A DNA stretch of 64,000 nt from Pseudomonadota bacterium (GTDB lineage: Bacteria > Desulfobacterota > Desulfobulbia > Desulfobulbales > SURF-16): positions 62,001 to 126,000 of the forward strand of contig JAHIVT010000048.1 in the NCBI GenBank assembly GCA_018816555.1. Direction: 5' to 3'. Both the position numbers and the translations under genes were made by a program. Under the pieces are notes generated by a model. It was not told where the DNA came from. It did not search any database and was given only the letters and a program-made list of their open reading frames with translations. Below are positions 63,273 through 64,000 of the stretch, in pieces (the stretch's first letter is position 1; each line of letters opens with the position of its first letter).

Positions 63273-64000
63273 ATGAGACGATCTCCTGTAGTTGCCAACC
63301 AATTTTATCCGGGCGATGCACGTATCCTGAGAAACACCCTTGCCGACCTCATTCCGGAAGGTTCAACAGCTAAAAAAAACGCTCTGGCGGTGATTTCGCC
63401 CCATGCCGGCTATATTTACTCAGGCGGTATTGCCGGGGAAACCTTCGCAGCAGTCAATGTCCCTGAAGATGTCATTATTTTAGGGCCCAACCATCACGGG
63501 CATGGGGCATCCATAGCCATGATGGCCGAAGGTGAATGGGAAATGCCGCTGGGCACGGTACCGATCAACAGTGAGTTGGCCCAACTGATCAGTGATCCAG
63601 TCATTGAAAAAGATGAACTTGCCCACCGTTTCGAGCATTCACTTGAGGTGCAGGTCCCTTTCCTGCAGATGCTGCAGAAAAATCTCTCCATCGTTCCCCT
63701 GGTGATCTCGCATATCCCCTATTCCCACTGCCTGGCAACAGGGAGAGCCATTGCCGACGCCATCAAAAAATATCATAAACCGGTACTGCTTGTTGCCAGC
63801 ACGGACATGACCCACTATGAGCCCCGCGTTTCAGCCGGCAAAAAAGATCATCTAGCGCTGGAGCACGTCAAAAAACTCGACCCCGAGGGCCTATACAACA
63901 CTGTCCTTGGCCAGAGAATATCCATGTGCGGCATTATGCCGACCACTATCGTGCTTATTGCAGCACTTAAACTGGGCGCCAAACACGTGCAATTGATTCG
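63273..64000 (+). CDS. MEMO-family protein (AmmeMemoRadiSam system protein B), truncated by window edge
   Basis: The first 242 residues of a MEMO1-like protein: RSPVVANQFYPGDARIL, ISPHAGYIYSGGIAGE, ILGPNHHGHG, FEHSLEVQVPFLQML and ASTDMTHYEP, with the extradiol-dioxygenase-like His and Asp residues. In prokaryotes it is usually linked with AMMECR1 and radical SAM partners (AmmeMemoRadiSam); these would lie beyond the window end. The start is ATG 63273 behind GAGGG. The protein is probably near complete, missing only ~20-40 residues. Confidence 0.92.
   Translation, partial: MRRSPVVANQFYPGDARILRNTLADLIPEGSTAKKNALAVISPHAGYIYSGGIAGETFAAVNVPEDVIILGPNHHGHGASIAMMAEGEWEMPLGTVPINSELAQLISDPVIEKDELAHRFEHSLEVQVPFLQMLQKNLSIVPLVISHIPYSHCLATGRAIADAIKKYHKPVLLVASTDMTHYEPRVSAGKKDHLALEHVKKLDPEGLYNTVLGQRISMCGIMPTTIVLIAALKLGAKHVQLI

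Overview
The window looks like chromosomal DNA of an anaerobic Desulfobacterota bacterium, most likely of the Desulfobulbaceae/Desulfocapsaceae group (inferred from gene content; no rRNA or phylogenetic marker was compared). Pointers are a CarD/RluD/Mut7-C block, an FeS-ASKHA corrinoid-activator-like protein beside a DUF3786 Fe-S protein, a multihaem cytochrome-like selenoprotein, two MamK-like actins, a PEP-CTERM-like protein, a family II pyrophosphatase, and Gram-negative envelope genes (Mla, LptE). No phage, insertion sequence, CRISPR array or rRNA was seen.

Layout. 0-4.3 kb (minus): a DUF177-rpmF-plsX-fabH lipid/ribosome block running into an acyl-CoA dehydrogenase and etfB. 4.4-9.3 kb (minus): a complete Mla phospholipid-transport operon (mlaE-F-D-C-A-C) with two mlaC copies and a cyclic-nucleotide-binding-like protein at its end. 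9.5-11.7 kb: a B12-type radical SAM protein and a PilZ protein. 12-15.7 kb (minus): a P2-type cation ATPase with an altered M4 motif and a double UspA protein. 15.7-18.5 kb (minus): a three-gene unit of two MamK-like actins flanking a membrane-anchored coiled-coil protein, closed by its own terminator. 18.7-22.4 kb (minus): ygiQ and the corrinoid-activator-like protein. 22.6-26.6 kb (plus): DUF493, DUF3786, rarA and a gene that reads through an in-frame TGA as a selenoprotein with a recognisable SECIS hairpin. 26.9-30.9 kb: pyrophosphatase, a lone receiver domain, phosphoglycolate phosphatase, an AP2-domain protein and mazG. 31.0-37.9 kb (plus): rpsF-rpsR-DUF2232-rplI-dnaB, then leuS-lptE. 38-41.2 kb: transketolase, dusB and DUF2905. 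41.3-50.3 kb (plus): a PilR/PilS-like two-component pair, a LapG-like protease, a membrane PAS/HD-GYP protein with ruined catalytic residues, a Slam-like TPR/beta-barrel protein, a small proline-rich exported protein and a PEP-CTERM-like protein; it reads as a cell-surface or biofilm region. 50.4-54.9 kb: purM, a zinc-ribbon protein, tRNA-His, a Mut7-C protein and rluD. 55-61.7 kb (minus): the conserved ispE-tRNA-Gln-prs-rplY-pth-carD order with serA and DUF1844 upstream. The window ends with cysS and a truncated MEMO-family gene (plus).

The observations most worth a second look are the selenoprotein at 25058-26608, which ordinary gene calling would cut in two; the tandem MamK-like actin operon without other magnetosome genes; and the LapG-like protease next to a degenerate HD-GYP membrane receptor, which suggests a c-di-GMP surface-release switch built without LapD. 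All functions are assigned from recognised motifs and family memory; no database search was run.
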